NCBI RefSeq assembly: GCF_039555335.1
Contig: NC_092640.1
Location: 38,856,295-38,920,294, forward strand
Source: Amphiura filiformis
Taxonomy: Eukaryota > Echinodermata > Ophiuroidea > Amphilepidida > Amphiuridae
DNA: 64,000 nt
Direction of reading: 5' to 3'
Under the pieces are notes generated by a model that did not search any database, was not told where the DNA came from, and saw nothing but the letters and a program-made list of their open reading frames with translations. A program made the translations under genes and the position numbers. This document shows positions 12,301 to 26,400 of this stretch, piece by piece (within the stretch, counting starts at the first letter, position 1; every line of letters begins with the position of its first letter).

Positions 12301-12738
12301 ATTGCTTATTCACAAATTGAATATTCGCACCTTGTTATTTTCGCAGTAGCTACTGGGAATGCGAACATTAATGCAACACAAAAAGTGTCAAGTTCATACT
12401 TTACAGTAGGTGGTTTTGTCCCATGGAAATTAAAATTAGCCAACACACCTATAGGTGACCAAAAACAAAATCCTGTTCTATGGGCCCGACCGACACATAT
12501 TTATTGTTTTGGGGATTTTTAAGAATATTTTTATTAAAGCTGTTTGAAATTTAAAACGGCCATTTGTTGGTGGATGTGGATTGTTCTTGACTGAAAGTTT
12601 AAAAATGTGTTTCCAAAAAAAAAAAAAAAAAATTCATGCTTTCGTGATATTTATGGTAAATTGAGACTCTAGGTAAAAGACCCCAAGGTAAAAGAGGGCA
12701 AAAGACCCTAAAAACCCCTACCGAATGACCTTACTTGA

Positions 12739-12932
12739 CAAGGGACTGCCTTATGAGGAGAGCAAGAGCAATCTCTCTCTATTGCTCTCCTTAAATCTGA
12801 TACAGGAGAGTGCTTTTTAGCTCTCCTTAGTTGACCATTCTATCCTTACATTGTATTGTAAATGCTCTTCTTGAAGGCTCCAGAAGAGATATTTAATGCT
12901 CTCCTGCAAATTCCAAAAGACAATCCCTGGTC
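12739..12932 (-). mobile_element. hAT-like MITE with CAGGGACTG end, inverted copy
   Basis: Reverse-oriented relative of the element at 9446: it ends CCAAAAGACAATCCCTGG and starts AAGGGACTGCCTTATGAGGA, with GGAGAGCA-rich arms. Confidence 0.7.
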
Positions 12933-13849
12933 CGTCTGCCAGTAGAACAGGGTTTTTTTCCCCCGTCACCTTATGGTAGTTGAACTTTACCTCCTAACAG
13001 CAATTAACATTGTTATATGTACATATACACAGAAGAATCATACAGCATCAAAGAATGGTGGCGAGATAGAGAACAGAGGAATGGATATATTGTAAATTAT
13101 ATTTGGATCACATGAGATTGAGGAGTCCGTGATTATTAAATTAATTTATAACCATTGCATACATACACTGTAGTTATAAAGTACGAAAGATAATAAATGA
13201 GATAGTAGTTCTGTACATGCAAGTGTTTTGTTGTTTTTGTATGTGTTGAATCTTTTGCAGGGTTTGGGATAATTGGTAATTTAAACCACATGTCAATATA
13301 TTAGGACCCAAAAAATAAGTTTGGCTTTTTTTATAGTAAAAAACAAGCTATGCAGATGTAGGATTTTATTTGTGTAAATTGTGTTTTTAGCCCACTTTTC
13401 TGTTTTTATTGTAGCCATTAAAAAACAAATCAACAAAAAAAAGAATGTATATGGTACCCAGTGAATTTTCCATAGAAGTAGTGATGTAACAGGATTAATT
13501 GCCATAGCGATATATCTATGCAAATCTCATGGCTGTTTGATGACATAACATCTAGTGCAGTGCAATACATTCTGCAACTCTTCATATACCTTTGTACAGG
13601 AGCCAAGCATTGTTAATCGGTGATGAATCCACACTTATATATTGCGTATATGCGAACGCAACTTAATGGAAGAGCGTATACGCGTTAGCATGTAAAATTT
13701 GCCATGCCTGGAACTTGTGTGCGCTACTTGTTGTTTTCATTATTTTGGAGGAAGCGGCTAAACATTGCCCTTTTATTCTGTAATTCTATTGCGGATATCA
13801 ACAGGAAAATCTTTTTGTCATGTTTAGTGGCATGACCAAACTGGACATC
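12933..13849. other. Non-coding stretch
   Basis: No gene or bounded repeat recognised. Confidence 0.5.
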
Positions 13850-14311
13850 TTAAAGCCATATTATAACATTTGCTGAGGAGGACGCCCTCACTGATTTTTT
13901 AAAATTCACTTTTTACACGATTATATTGTACTTTATTAAACCAATATACCCTGCAAAATTCAAGACTCTAGGTGCTGTAGTTTTGTCAAAATCCGAGATT
14001 TTGAATAAAGCGCGGAACCGCGCCTTATTATTACGATGGAATTATTAGTCGAACGCATACACGATGTTCATAACACACAGTACACACGGCGTGCGGAACG
14101 GTGATCTACACAACAAAGGGTCGTACCATAACATGACCGAATGAGTGGTACGTGATTGGCGACATACGCTGGGTAGTAAATTCCAATTTACTTTGCTTTG
14201 CCGTAGTTGTTCGGCTCAAAAATAAAGGGATATATCTGACAGTAAAACTAACATTTTATGTCAAAGAATTGCTAATCTATTTTGTATGATAATGTTATAA
14301 TATTGCTTTAA
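13850..14311 (+). mobile_element. TTAA-flanked MITE family A, copy 1
   Basis: Starts TTAAAGCCATATTATAACAT and ends ATGTTATAATATTGCTTTAA. It contains GAACGCATACACGATGTTCA, shared with the copy at 25568. TTAA at both ends fits a piggyBac-type target site. It has no coding capacity. Confidence 0.8.
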
Positions 14312-15408
14312 GGGCAGAGTAATGGGAGAGAACATGGACATTTTCGAGCATCATTATTTCTGAATTGTATGTCCAAAGTATATAAAACTATACATTTTGA
14401 GTCAAGGAATCCCATGGTGACGTCAGATTTTTTCAAAAATCTCGAGTTTTTGACAAAATCACAAAAAATCACTTTTTTACCCCAATTTTTTTGTGACAAC
14501 TTAGAAAAAAATCCGTTCGAAGTAAAAAAATTTCAGTTAGCTTTTTATGAAGAAGAGACATGAACTTGGGGAAGGTTTTTTTATTTTTTTTAAATTCGTC
14601 TCTTTTTTCGAAATATTGAAATAAACACGTGAAAAAAGCAATTTTGTCACTTTATTCAGCTAAAAATTGCACATATGGTGTATATTTTTGTTTAAAACAA
14701 ATATTTTGAAAAATGAGAAAACCTTCCCTAGACTTTGATGTACTCTAAACGATAGTGCAAAAAGTTTTCCTTTTGCTTGCATATTTTTCGAGTTATCTTG
14801 TCACAAAAATTGTGCAATATTGTCAAAAGTGAACAATGAGAAATCAACGTTTTAGTAAAAATGTCAAAATTATGCACAAAATGTCCTTATATTTTAAAAC
14901 GGCAAGACTTTCACGCTTGTAAAAGCTGTATATGGTGCATGGTCTAAAATGCATCTTTGTGCACCAATGAATATATAATGTCTGCTTTTAGTGCGCCAAA
15001 ATTCAAAATAATTAAAAAATCTAAGTGGCATTTTGACTGCAAATTTTTGTTTTGTTTACACCGTATTTGCCGGCGTTAACAACATACCGAATGCGGCTTA
15101 ACTGCGTTGGACATACGCGCAGAGTTATACGCCCGGCGTCACCTTGACGCGAATCGCTGCGTAATCACAATATTTCGCATTCAGCGCATTTCTGACTCGT
15201 TATTTCCCGCCAATTTACTAAGCTGTCTTGAGCCATGTGACTTTTTAGAGTTGAAAAGAGTGAAATAAATCAAGCAAAAATATGTGTAAATATTAACAAG
15301 TTGTATTTGATCAGTTTCAAGTGAAAGAATACATCTTAGTGTTGATAAATATCAAGAAATCTCAAATTCGGGCGTGGACGAATGTGTCTTCCATTACTCT
15401 GGCCTTAA
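14308..15408. mobile_element. TTAA-flanked 1.1-kb element with GGGCAGAGTAATGG ends
   Basis: Left TTAAGGGCAGAGTAATGG and right CCATTACTCTGGCCTTAA are inverted. It abuts the family A element and uses the same TTAA (14308-14311). The interior has no long open frame. Confidence 0.75.
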
Positions 15409-17365
15409 GCTTGTTTGCATTGTTGAAAGGGACTCGATGATGTTTCACCATTTTTTCATCACCGTTTAACAACTCGCGTCCGGCGCGTCTGCATGGTTTA
15501 CTTCACTTGGGAAGTAAATCACGCAGATGACGTGGACATATCTTTATTAAACGGTGATGAGCAACGGTGAAACATGATTGAATCCTTAAGGGTAGATGCG
15601 GTATTGTTGGTCGAAGCAGCCACAAAATCAATTTTTATTGTCTGAATCAATATATTATTGAAAAATAACACTTTGTTGTTTTGCAAAAGTTCATTCTTCA
15701 AATCATATACTTTGAAAACTTGCTTAATTTATTGTTGTTAATGAGTTATGTACATTTTACAAAAGTGTTGTTGTTTCAGCCCTCTTTACAACATAACTCA
15801 AGAACCACAGGACCTATAAAAGCATTTCTGTGATATTTGAATTCTTCTACACGTTCGCAAGGAAATGAGCAATGCAATTTTTGCCGAAGCTCACTACCAT
15901 TCGCAAGATGTTGTGAACTACCAAATCGCAACACTTTAAAATAGTGTATTCCCTTAATTCAAATATGTCCGCAAATAGTGTAGAAACATCTCATGCAGCT
16001 GTCACATCACTCCCTCTAAGGCGAATACCCCAAGAACAAAATTCACAACAATTCAAAATTAATTGCTAAGTACTAAGGTCATACTTTCTTATCAATATAT
16101 ACATTTATTGTCCGATTATGACTTTCTTTATTACACTATAAAAATTTCAACAATTTCAGATACACTTTGTGTATCATATAATATCACATAATAATTCTTC
16201 CATGATTTGGGAGACACTGAAAATTGTGACACAAATTTGGACCCCTATGTTTCAACTTCTTACTTGCGAATGAGGCCAAAAAAATGATTTGTTTGCTTGT
16301 CCATTGATGACTTTTTTTTTCAAGTAACAAAAGTATAATGTGAAGTACTTGTTTGTATGTAAAACACTCACTGACCACAGAATTTCCACTTAAGACAAAT
16401 TCAAGGTTAACCCTACCTTATGTCTGGCAGAATTAAAATTACTTTATTTCAATGATGTTTTACTTGTGTGGACGCTGAGGATGATATACGATAAATCGGA
16501 ACCCTCAGCCAGGTATGAATGGACAGGAGAAACATGAAAGAAATAATATTGTACAACATTTCTATTATATTTTCTGTTTTCAGACAAAAAGTTCATGACT
16601 TTTTTTGGAAATTGTACAAAAAACAACTTCAAAAAGAAAAAGTTCTACGGTCGAGACTGTTGGTCGGACGAGGACAAGCAAACAACTTTTTTTTGGTCTA
16701 AGTTGTATACAAACTCTCCAAATGACCAGTCTTTCTAACTAATATCCCCAAAATCTCATCATGATTTTAATGTTCTGAAAAACAAAATTAGGGTTGGAAA
16801 ATATACTTCTCATACAACTCGTATAATAATTAAAAATAGTATAATCGATTTTGATTTGATTCATTACAAAAACCTGTCAGCTTTTATCGAAGTACCCAAA
16901 TTAACTTTAATTGAAATCTATGGGCTATTTATGTAGTGGCTATTGGTTAATCTGTAATTGTAAGTAAAATAGGCTTGGTACTCAGTACAAATGACCATAC
17001 GTGGATGTGCTGTAAACATGGGTAGCATTTTTGGCCTTTTGTTATATCACTGACCCCTTTTTCTACGCCAATGTTGGTATATGGATGGGTCCCTTTTTTC
17101 CAAAATGTTCTCATTTTTTTTTTGGAAAACAGTCCAATTTTGCCTCACTAACTAAATTTCTTAAAATTTCCTTAAAAGTTTTGGGAAAAGTTGTAAAAAT
17201 TAAAACAAATCATATTAAATTTGGCTGAAAATTTTGAATTTTGGTATATAGATGGGTCCAAGATTAGCATTTGATGGGTCCACTTTCAAATTCTCAGTGG
17301 CCCACCCCTACCCAAACCAAACTTGAGTACCCCCAGGTTTGGGAACAACTTCATAGCCATTCGAT
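15409..17365. other. Non-coding stretch downstream of PTGR3
   Basis: At 15432-15580 a small foldback pairs GATGTTTCACC with GGTGAAACATGATT around CACCGTTTAA. Otherwise AT-rich with no recognised gene. It presumably includes the PTGR3 3' UTR next to 17366. Confidence 0.5.
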
Positions 17366-17452
17366 TTACAACTTAGCAGCTGTAGCAGCAGGGTGAGGAC
17401 TGGGTGAAAGGTCAATGTAGATCTTGCCTTCACTCTTCCTGGAATAGAGGTA
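17366..17452 (-). CDS. PTGR3: PTGR3 coding exon 12 with stop; C-terminal AKL
   Basis: 87 bases including TAA at 17366-17368; acceptor TTCACAG after a pyrimidine run. Encodes [18 protein letters not shown] and a proline/alanine-rich tail ending AAKL. The terminal AKL fits the PTS1 consensus. No AATAAA was confidently assigned downstream. Confidence 0.93.
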   Translation of the reverse strand, partial: YLYSRKSEGKIYIDLSPSPHPAATAAKL

Positions 17453-20400
17453 CTGTGAACAGAAAAAGGAATCATGGTTAATGGTCAAATACATTTGTGA
17501 TGTGATCAAGGAAAATGAGTTGGATGTCAGGAATATTGATTTTGAGATATAGCCAATGATAGTATTCAACTTCCTTTGTATTTTATTGTTCAGAGCAACC
17601 CTAACGTGACCATATATGTGACACGATCAAGGGAAATGAGTCGGATGTCGCTAATATTGATTGTGAGATATTGGCAAAGAAAGTGTTAAAATTCTTTTGT
17701 TTTATATATTGTTTTCAGGAATTGATAAATTGATGTAACTTCACAAAGAAATGGGGTTTTCAGTTTCTGAAAGCTCTAAAAATCCTCTTTAGAAACATGT
17801 GTAAAACTCATTTTCGACCAGGGCCGACATGTGACTCATTCCCCTTGATCATGTCACATATATGGAACTGTAGGTCTAATTTGAAGATCTGAGAATGGCT
17901 CATGTAATGAAATTGAAAGCTAAATTTTGATCTTCATCAACAGTGGACTCATTTAGCTTGATCGCACCACATTTTTTAAATAGCAGTGGCTCTGGAAGAT
18001 TTTCAACAAGGGGAGGGACAGACAAAATGAAAGTTTGTTGACGACTTGTTCTGGGGGGTGCCTGGGAGGGGTTCTAAAAACTAAACTAAATTTTGGATTT
18101 ATAAAGCGCCTTTCTCCAGATCTTAGAGGACTCGAAGTGCTGTAATTTTGCTGCAATGGTGAATCATCACAATAAGATCGCATCAACTAGGTTGCTGCCG
18201 AACGGCGCACACCTACCCGCATTTAGATTGTAACATCCACCAATTATCTGTGCAGCTCCCCAAATTCCATTGGGTGAAGGAAGTTCTTGATAACCAAACA
18301 ACTAATCACCGATTTTTGCGATACAGGAGGAAACCGGAGATCCCGGAGAAAACCTGCGAGAAGCGAGCATGGAATCGGGATAAACCAAGTGCACATGAGT
18401 CCTTGGGCGCGCCGGGCTTGAACCCGGGACCTCAGTGGTGCAAAGCGAGGAATTACCGCTGCGCTAACTCACCCTCCTTTGGAATCGGAAAATTTAACAA
18501 AAATAGGTCAAAATGGCCTATAAATAAAGTCAGAAATAAAAAATAAAACAAAACTATGTCTGATAATTCTGTCAGTCAAACTCCAGCACTACCTCTGATT
18601 GGTTAATACTATATCACGTAACTAGGGTGGTGCCTTTGTTAGTTATGTGATACTAACCAATCACAGGCAGTGCAGAATTTAACTGACAGGATCATCTGAT
18701 GCAAACTAGTTTCTGGCTTTTATAATAACATTTGTGTTATGCTTGTTAGTGATGAATGAAAAGTATTCCACACGTGATGGAAACATGAAAAATTATTTGA
18801 TGTGCCTGTGTCAGGTGTGACAGGATCATGTGCCATTTGTTTTAAAATACATATCCAATTTCAGATGCAGGTTAAAATGTTAACATGGACACAACTGAGC
18901 AGAATCAGGTACCCACATTCTAGTGGTAAAGTCCAACATGAATATTATATAAAGTTAAAACCTGAGGTAGGGGGACACTTAACACAAATGACCATATGGG
19001 TATGATCCCCTGGAGAGACCCCTGTTTTTAGATAGCACAGCTCCCACAGATATCTGAATTTTTACCAAAACAGAGTGCTGAAAGACCCTTGATTTTGATC
19101 ATTTCAGTTCTAAAAGACCCCTAAATTGCTCATTCCTCACAATTCTGTTTTTCAATCAGCCTTGATTTTGATCATTCGCTGCTCCAAATACCCCCCTTTT
19201 CCAGTACGGTGTTATCTGATCTCCCAAAGATAGACCACCTCAAAATTCCAAGGGGAGTACATCCACCAAATATTTACAATATTTACTCATCAAATTTTGT
19301 TCCAGACACTGCGGAGTAACATACTCCATTCTCAATAGTTGGAAATTTAATGAAGTGTCTGAATCAAACTTGGGTGAGTGCTGCAGACTTAATCCATGGG
19401 CTCATAAAAGCCTACACTACTAAGTTTTTCAGTTGTTAACCTAAACATTGATGAGGGCATCAGTCTACTAACTCAACCAATTTCCCAACTGAAGAACTCT
19501 ATACTTCCCAAATTATTTGTACTTACATCAACTCCATCAAAGATTTCCTCTAAGCCTTTTAGTTGTCTCTTGGTGTGATTTTTTCCATTGTCTACTTGAA
19601 CCTTGAGGGCGCCAGATGCCATGAGCGTGCCCAGTCTTGTTAGGGATTCTCCATATTTGTCAGCATAATGGAACATGAGAAAACCACATACCGAGGCAGA
19701 CTTTTGTAAAAGCTTTAAAAAATAAAATTCAATATGAAATTTTATTTAAGTGAATATTCATGCTATGATAGGGATGATGACAACGGGCTGTTCCAGTTAA
19801 AATGCATACACCCCCTATGGAAGACATGACCTTAATCTTCCATATCGGGAATGTGAATTTTAAATGGGGTTGCCTGGATGGGTGATTCCATTTTGAAATC
19901 TACACCTCCTCTACGGGAGATTTAGGTCATATCTTCCATAGAGGGTATATGGATTTCAACTGGAATTTTGTTAATTTTGTTTCATTTTGAAGTAATAAAG
20001 ATACAATTTCAATACATTTCTCAAAGTTAATTTACACAATAACTAAGTTTAACAGAAAACAACATCAAAAGCTGTAACTCTCTCAAAATGTAGTGATGTA
20101 TAAATTCTAGTTCACTACAGCAAGGCCAAAAGACAGATAAACAGTCATAGCATCTCTTTCACAAGTGCTTGTTTTGGCTCTATTTCAAATTTGATTTTCG
20201 TATCAAATATGTCACTCATTTTGCTTATCAGGGCCGGATTTACCATTGGGCCATATGGGCCCGGGCCCGGGCCCAGGATAAATGGCATCTTCCTTTTTAG
20301 CGCGAAACACTAGAAATGCTTTGGTAAAATTGTGTGTGCTTCACATGCACTGGCTTTTATATAGCAAAATTCACTTTCATTTTGAGCTAAATTATAATGC

Positions 20401-23400
20401 TTCTGCCGTCACTGTCGATCTTATACGTAAACCAAAATTTGGTCACTTGAGTCCACATGCCTTACTCATGGTTGAGTTTGGGGGCCTCAAAATTTTAGCC
20501 TGGCCCAGGGCCCCCCAAAAGGTGAATCCAAACCTGTGCTAGATTGTATCAAATACACACAACACAAAAAGAGAGTCCTCACTTACATAACCCAATATGA
20601 ATCTAAACCTACTCATATTATGACAATATGATTGACTACGGTCCAATTTTTACCACATAGCAACTAAAAGCCTAAATTGGCAAAGATTGATACCAGTTGG
20701 GTCATTTTCAGAAGTTGCAAATGTTGCTAGTGACGAACCCCTGTCGACTATCCCAGGTGCCTGGTTTATTCAATTGTTATTTGAAACATATGAATTCTCG
20801 CTATTCACAATAAAGAGCGCCGCCAGCGGTTTGCGATGTAATCGTGATGTATCATGGGAAAAGGTCGACATCCAAGTCCGGCATAATACGAATATTACCA
20901 TGCTATTACATAGGAACATGTGACAATATTTTTTAGTTTGTCAAAATAAAGGTGTTACACGCGAATCGATACTCAATAATACTTAATAATGTGATTTGAA
21001 ATGTGCACAATTAATTTTTCTCTATCGATTTGCGTGTAATACCGTTATATTGACAAACTAAAAAATTGTCATGTGTTCCTATGTAATAGCATGGTAATAT
21101 TCAGATTATGTAGACTTGATGTCGACCTTTTCCCATGATACATCATGATTACATCGCAAACCGCTGGCGGCGCCCTTATTGTGAATAGCGAGAATTGTTA
21201 CAATGCTTTACTACTGCATACAATGTACATGGGCATGATGCGATTAATATTACCTAGCAGTCATTTCAGGCTATGTTGTGGTCACGCTCTGCTATTCACC
21301 TCTACAGCTCTATCTGCTACTTTTTTAATTTACAATTTTTACAAATGAACCAAATTTCATATACTGGTATCAATCTTTGTCAATTTGGAGCTTTTGGTAG
21401 CAAATTTGGTATCAAACTGGAGTAAACAAGATTCTGCACACGACCATACCAATCAAATCGTCACAACATGTACAGGTTTTCATGACGTGTTACATAAGTG
21501 AGGAGTTTTTTGTGTGTTGTGGTTATTACACTAACCCTAGGAGCTAGAGTACTCCCAAAACCAGATGGATTGAAGCCTACATCACTTTGGTAACCAGAAA
21601 TGTACCCAATGACTATCAAGCGACCCCTATTAGCTAATCTGAAAAACAAAGGGAAAAAATAATCAATTGAGTGAGAGCAACTGTCATACATATGGCATAT
21701 ATTGAAGGCACAGCGTAACACGTAAGACTTACAATTGACTTTAAAACAGGGACGCTGTTTAGGACTATGCAAACAGTAATAAATTCCAACTTTCACCATT
21801 TTACCACAGACGTACACAAATTATACACAATTTTTAAGACATTCAAACCATTACCGGACAGGGACTGATTTTGATGAGGTACAGGTGTGTTCTCGATATT
21901 TTTTAAAGAAAACAGTAAAATATCCTCAACAAATATCCTAAAGCAATGTACTTGCCAAGTATGTTGGTTGGTCAGGATAAATTTTCATTATACTATGCTT
22001 TTGTAAAATATTTATCAAATTAATTATTTAATTGTAATGGCTGTCACAAATAGTGAACCAAAATAACATTATTTAATTGATTGATGGGGGGAGGAGCAAA
22101 GGTTAAAATCAGGGATTCCATCCCTATCCCCACATACACAACCATTGGTCACACCATTGCCAAATGGTTAGTTTTGGGGCATCTCTAAGGCAGCAAAAAT
22201 CCACATACCCCTGATGTATATACAATTATAAACAGTGACTTACGCTTTAACACAGGTTTCAAACATTTCACCTCCAACAGTCTCATACACAACATCAATC
22301 CCTTTCTGTGAAACAAATCATACACACATAATTCATAGTTGATATGAAGTGGTTAAATATGGTTCACAAGAAAAGAATTGTCAATAAATTGATAAGTGAA
22401 TAATTCAAGTCCTCCAAATAGGATGCCTCCAAATTTGGGGCCTCCAAATAGAGGCCCCAAAACAAATCCACATTGCAGTTCATTTACACCCTAACAAATT
22501 TCTAAGGATAATTTGTTTGTAGAATATGGACCCATACCTTTGGTTAAGATATACCCATATTTTACATTCGCACAGTACCAAAAAAAAAGGAATTTGAGCT
22601 TTAAAATAGTTTAAGGACAGTGTTTTTAAGCATGTTTACAGTACACACAAGGCAAAGTAAAAATAAAAACATGTTTAATAGCATCCTGGTGTTTTGAAAA
22701 AGGCGCGGACGAAGCATCTGACCCTTGAATAATCATGTTCCATAATCATATTATAGATTGGTGAATAAACAAGTTCACTGGACCAGTGTCTGATCTGTGT
22801 TTCCTATTTTTTAAATGATATCTCTGAAACTTGTATTTTAATAAATAAAAAGTTTTAAAAAAGCACAGTGATTTATAGTGCGCTACGCACAGGCCCAATG
22901 CCTTATGTTGATTCACAAGCCTCAGCACACTTTACAGGTTTTTGCTGAAAACTATGGCCCACATCATTCCATAAACCATTAAGCAACAACACATCGACTT
23001 GCAGCTAAGAAGCACACACTCTAGACATTCCATAATAGGCCTTCGCAGCCAGGATCAGTTCCCCGAGTTTTGTACGGCTTACAACGAGACAATTAGCAGT
23101 AAGTTCCTTGTCCACAGAAATTTTAAGCTAACTCAATTTTTACATGATGATAGTGTTACTCACTATTACTCACAGGATATTCTTTGCGTAGTACATCAGC
23201 TAATTTCTCTTGGGTGTAATTGACAGGCCGATCACAACCTATACTCTACAGAAATATAAGAATGAAAATCAATCGTCAAAAATATTATATCTGAGTAGAA
23301 AAATACAACCACCTCCCTTTTAAGTATGTCGTTTGAAAAGGAGCACTTAATAATCTGGGTGCTCGGGTAGAGAAATGGATCCCTTTTTTGGGTAAAAATT

Positions 23401-26400
23401 TGTATAAATACCCAGCAAACACAAAACGTTTTCGACATCATTCGCAAAAGGTTATAAAAGGTTGTCAGTAAACGTTTAAATGTCGGGTTATATAAAGGGT
23501 ATATTAAGAGTATAAAACGTTTTTATAACCTTAAAAAACATTTTCTGATAATCTACTGCTCAGCAAACAAAAATGTTTTACAGAAAACGTTTAAGGGGGT
23601 ACTACACCCCTGGCAAATTTTGTGCCTATTTTTGCATTTTTCTAAAAAATTATAACACATTGATGACAAGTTAGATATGTATATTATAGGGGCAAGGAGT
23701 ACAACTACTGTACTGAAAATTCAGCAACTCACAGCAAGTAGTTATTGATTTATTGATCAAATATTGGTTTTCCCTCATTTATGACTGTAACTCCACAACT
23801 GTTGTCTGTGCTGAAATAAAATTTCCAGTGCAGTAGTTGTAGTCCTTGCCCCTATAATATACATATCTTACTTGTCCCCAATGCGCTATAATTTTGGAGA
23901 AAACTGCAAAAATAGGCACAAAATTGGGTAGGGGTGTAGTACCCCCTTAAATGTCGGGTTATATAAAGGGTATAAAAACGTTTTAATAACATTCCAAAAA
24001 CATTCTTGAAAACTTGATACAAAATATTCTGAACAGAATGTTATTTGGGGGTTGAAAAAATATTTTGCGAAAAATGTTTGCCCAAAATATTTTCATTAAC
24101 ATTTTAAAAACGTTTTCATGACCTTTATATAACCCGACATTTAAATGTTATTAAAAGGTTTTGAAAAAAACATTTTAAGAACATTTCTGTGTTTGCTGGG
24201 TTCAAATATTTTAACATAATGTTATTTAAGTATTGACACAATATTTGGCAAAAATGTTTGCAAAAATAGTTTACAATAACATTTTTTGAAAACATTTAAA
24301 ATATTGTTGTAGTGTGTTTTCATACAAAAGCGTTTTAAAAGCGTTATCATGACCTTTATATAACCCGACATTTTAATGTTATTAAAACGTTTTACCTAAA
24401 TCAAAAGCCAAAATATAACTTATTTAAAATGTTTTAAAAACGTTTTTGTGTTTGCTGGGTATGGGTTCATTTCTGAGGCACATCTCCTGACAACAAACTT
24501 GAGTACGCCAGGATTGAATGCATGGTGATGCTGAGAGCCTGACACCTAACTTAGATTTGTGTCGTTTTTTTTTCAAATTTCGGCAAAGATCAGCCATCTC
24601 CAATCCATACCAAGTTCTGTAAATAATGATCATGAGTGCCAGGGCAGCTCTCCGGATGCACTAAAAAAGTCTTCTGGTCCCTGTACACCTCCCATATGAC
24701 CTTCCAACATTATAAATACCAGCAATTCCCCAGCCCTCCATTTAGTGACAGCCCTGGTCCAACAAAGAATTTGGGAGTAAAATTGCTCAGAGTACTCATG
24801 CATATACTTGTTTATTCTCATAAAGGAAAAGTTACAAATGAAAACATTCCTCACCTTAAGAAATTCCACTTTGGATTGAGTTGAACAGGTTCCTATCACA
24901 TGACATCCAGCTAACTTGGCAAGTTGAACCTATACAAAGATAAATGGAATCATTAAAACAGCAGGAGGGGGGAGAAGAAAACACATGGCATGCTCTCATG
25001 TCCATGTAATGTGCATCATTTTCAATAATTCTAAAGACAAATGGCACAAACTCAAATGTGAATTATGCTTATGTGTTCATATAAAGAGATTTCAAAAATC
25101 TACAGACCACAACAATATTTAATACTTTTTGACTCAAAATTAACATGTGTTCATGTACCAACTATTAAATTTATGTGTAATGAAAATACATAGAATGATA
25201 CTGGGGGAGGGGGCTTAAGTTAAACAGTGTACACTTTTGTATGATATTATACTTACTGCAAACTGGCCAGTGCCTCCTGCGGCAGCTGTTTGGAAAAAAA
25301 AAGATAATTGTGTTTTAATTGGTATAAAAGTAATCATTAAAGTAATATTATCTTGATTGACTATGAGTTTGTTACATCAGAGGATTCAGAAAAACCTGCA
25401 GTTCCTGACATATTATACATGGGTGGTCATCAATACCAATATGCTAAAAATCAAGGAAAGGGCTTCATGGTGCAGCCGAATCCTGCCTACATGTATGCCA
25501 GAGCTGACAACCAGCCGTTTTATATGGTGTATTTTTATCATTGAACTCAACCGTGCATTGTAAACTCTTAAAGCCATATTATAACATTTGCTGAGGAAGA
25601 CGCTCTCACTGAATTTTTAAAATTCCTTTTTTTATACGATTAAATTGTACTTTATTAAACCAATATACCCTGCAAAAATCAAGACTCTAGGCGCTTCATT
25701 ATTAGTCGAACGCATACACGATGTTCATAACACACAGTACGTACACGGCGTGCGGGACGGTGATATATACAACAAAGGGTCGTACCACAACATGACCGAA
25801 GGAGTAGTGCGTATTGGCGACATGTCGCTGGTAGTAAATTCAATTTTCTTTGCTTTGCCGTGTTGTTCGGCTCAAAAATAAAAGGGATATATCTGACAGT
25901 AAAAGCTAACATTTTATGGTAAAGAAATGCTAATCTATATTTTGTTTGAAAATGCTATAATATGGCTTTAAGTTTCACCTGGTTTTTAAGATGTAGTCTG
26001 TAATTGGTTATCTTTTTCATACTTTTAAGCTTGTATATCATTCTTATATTAATCATGCTTGTTTATTTGTTTTTGCTATGATGTATTTTTATGTACAGTG
26101 CTTAGGGGCCTCTGGGTATCAAACGCTATATTAAGGGCTATATCAAACGCTATATTATTAAGGGCACTGTGACTCAGTGGTATATGGCCTTGGACTCATA
26201 ATCCGAGAGCTGCTCGACGTGCGTGGGCAAGGCGCTTTGCCTCGCTTGTGGCTTGCCTCACCTCACCCAGGTGCAATGGGAAGCTGTTAGGGTAGTCACA
26301 GTCGTTGTACTGATGAACCCTGCACCACTTGTAGGCTGCAAATGTGGTTCCGACATATTCTAATGACGGCGGAATAAATGTAAAGCGCTTTGAGGCTGTT

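Noticed and set aside
18410-18478. A functional tRNA gene
   Set aside because: A and B boxes are present but the sequence continues into a SINE body and no full cloverleaf or anticodon arm could be drawn.
18250-18546. Plus-strand open frame of 98 codons
   Set aside because: It is antisense to a tRNA-derived SINE with clear A and B boxes.
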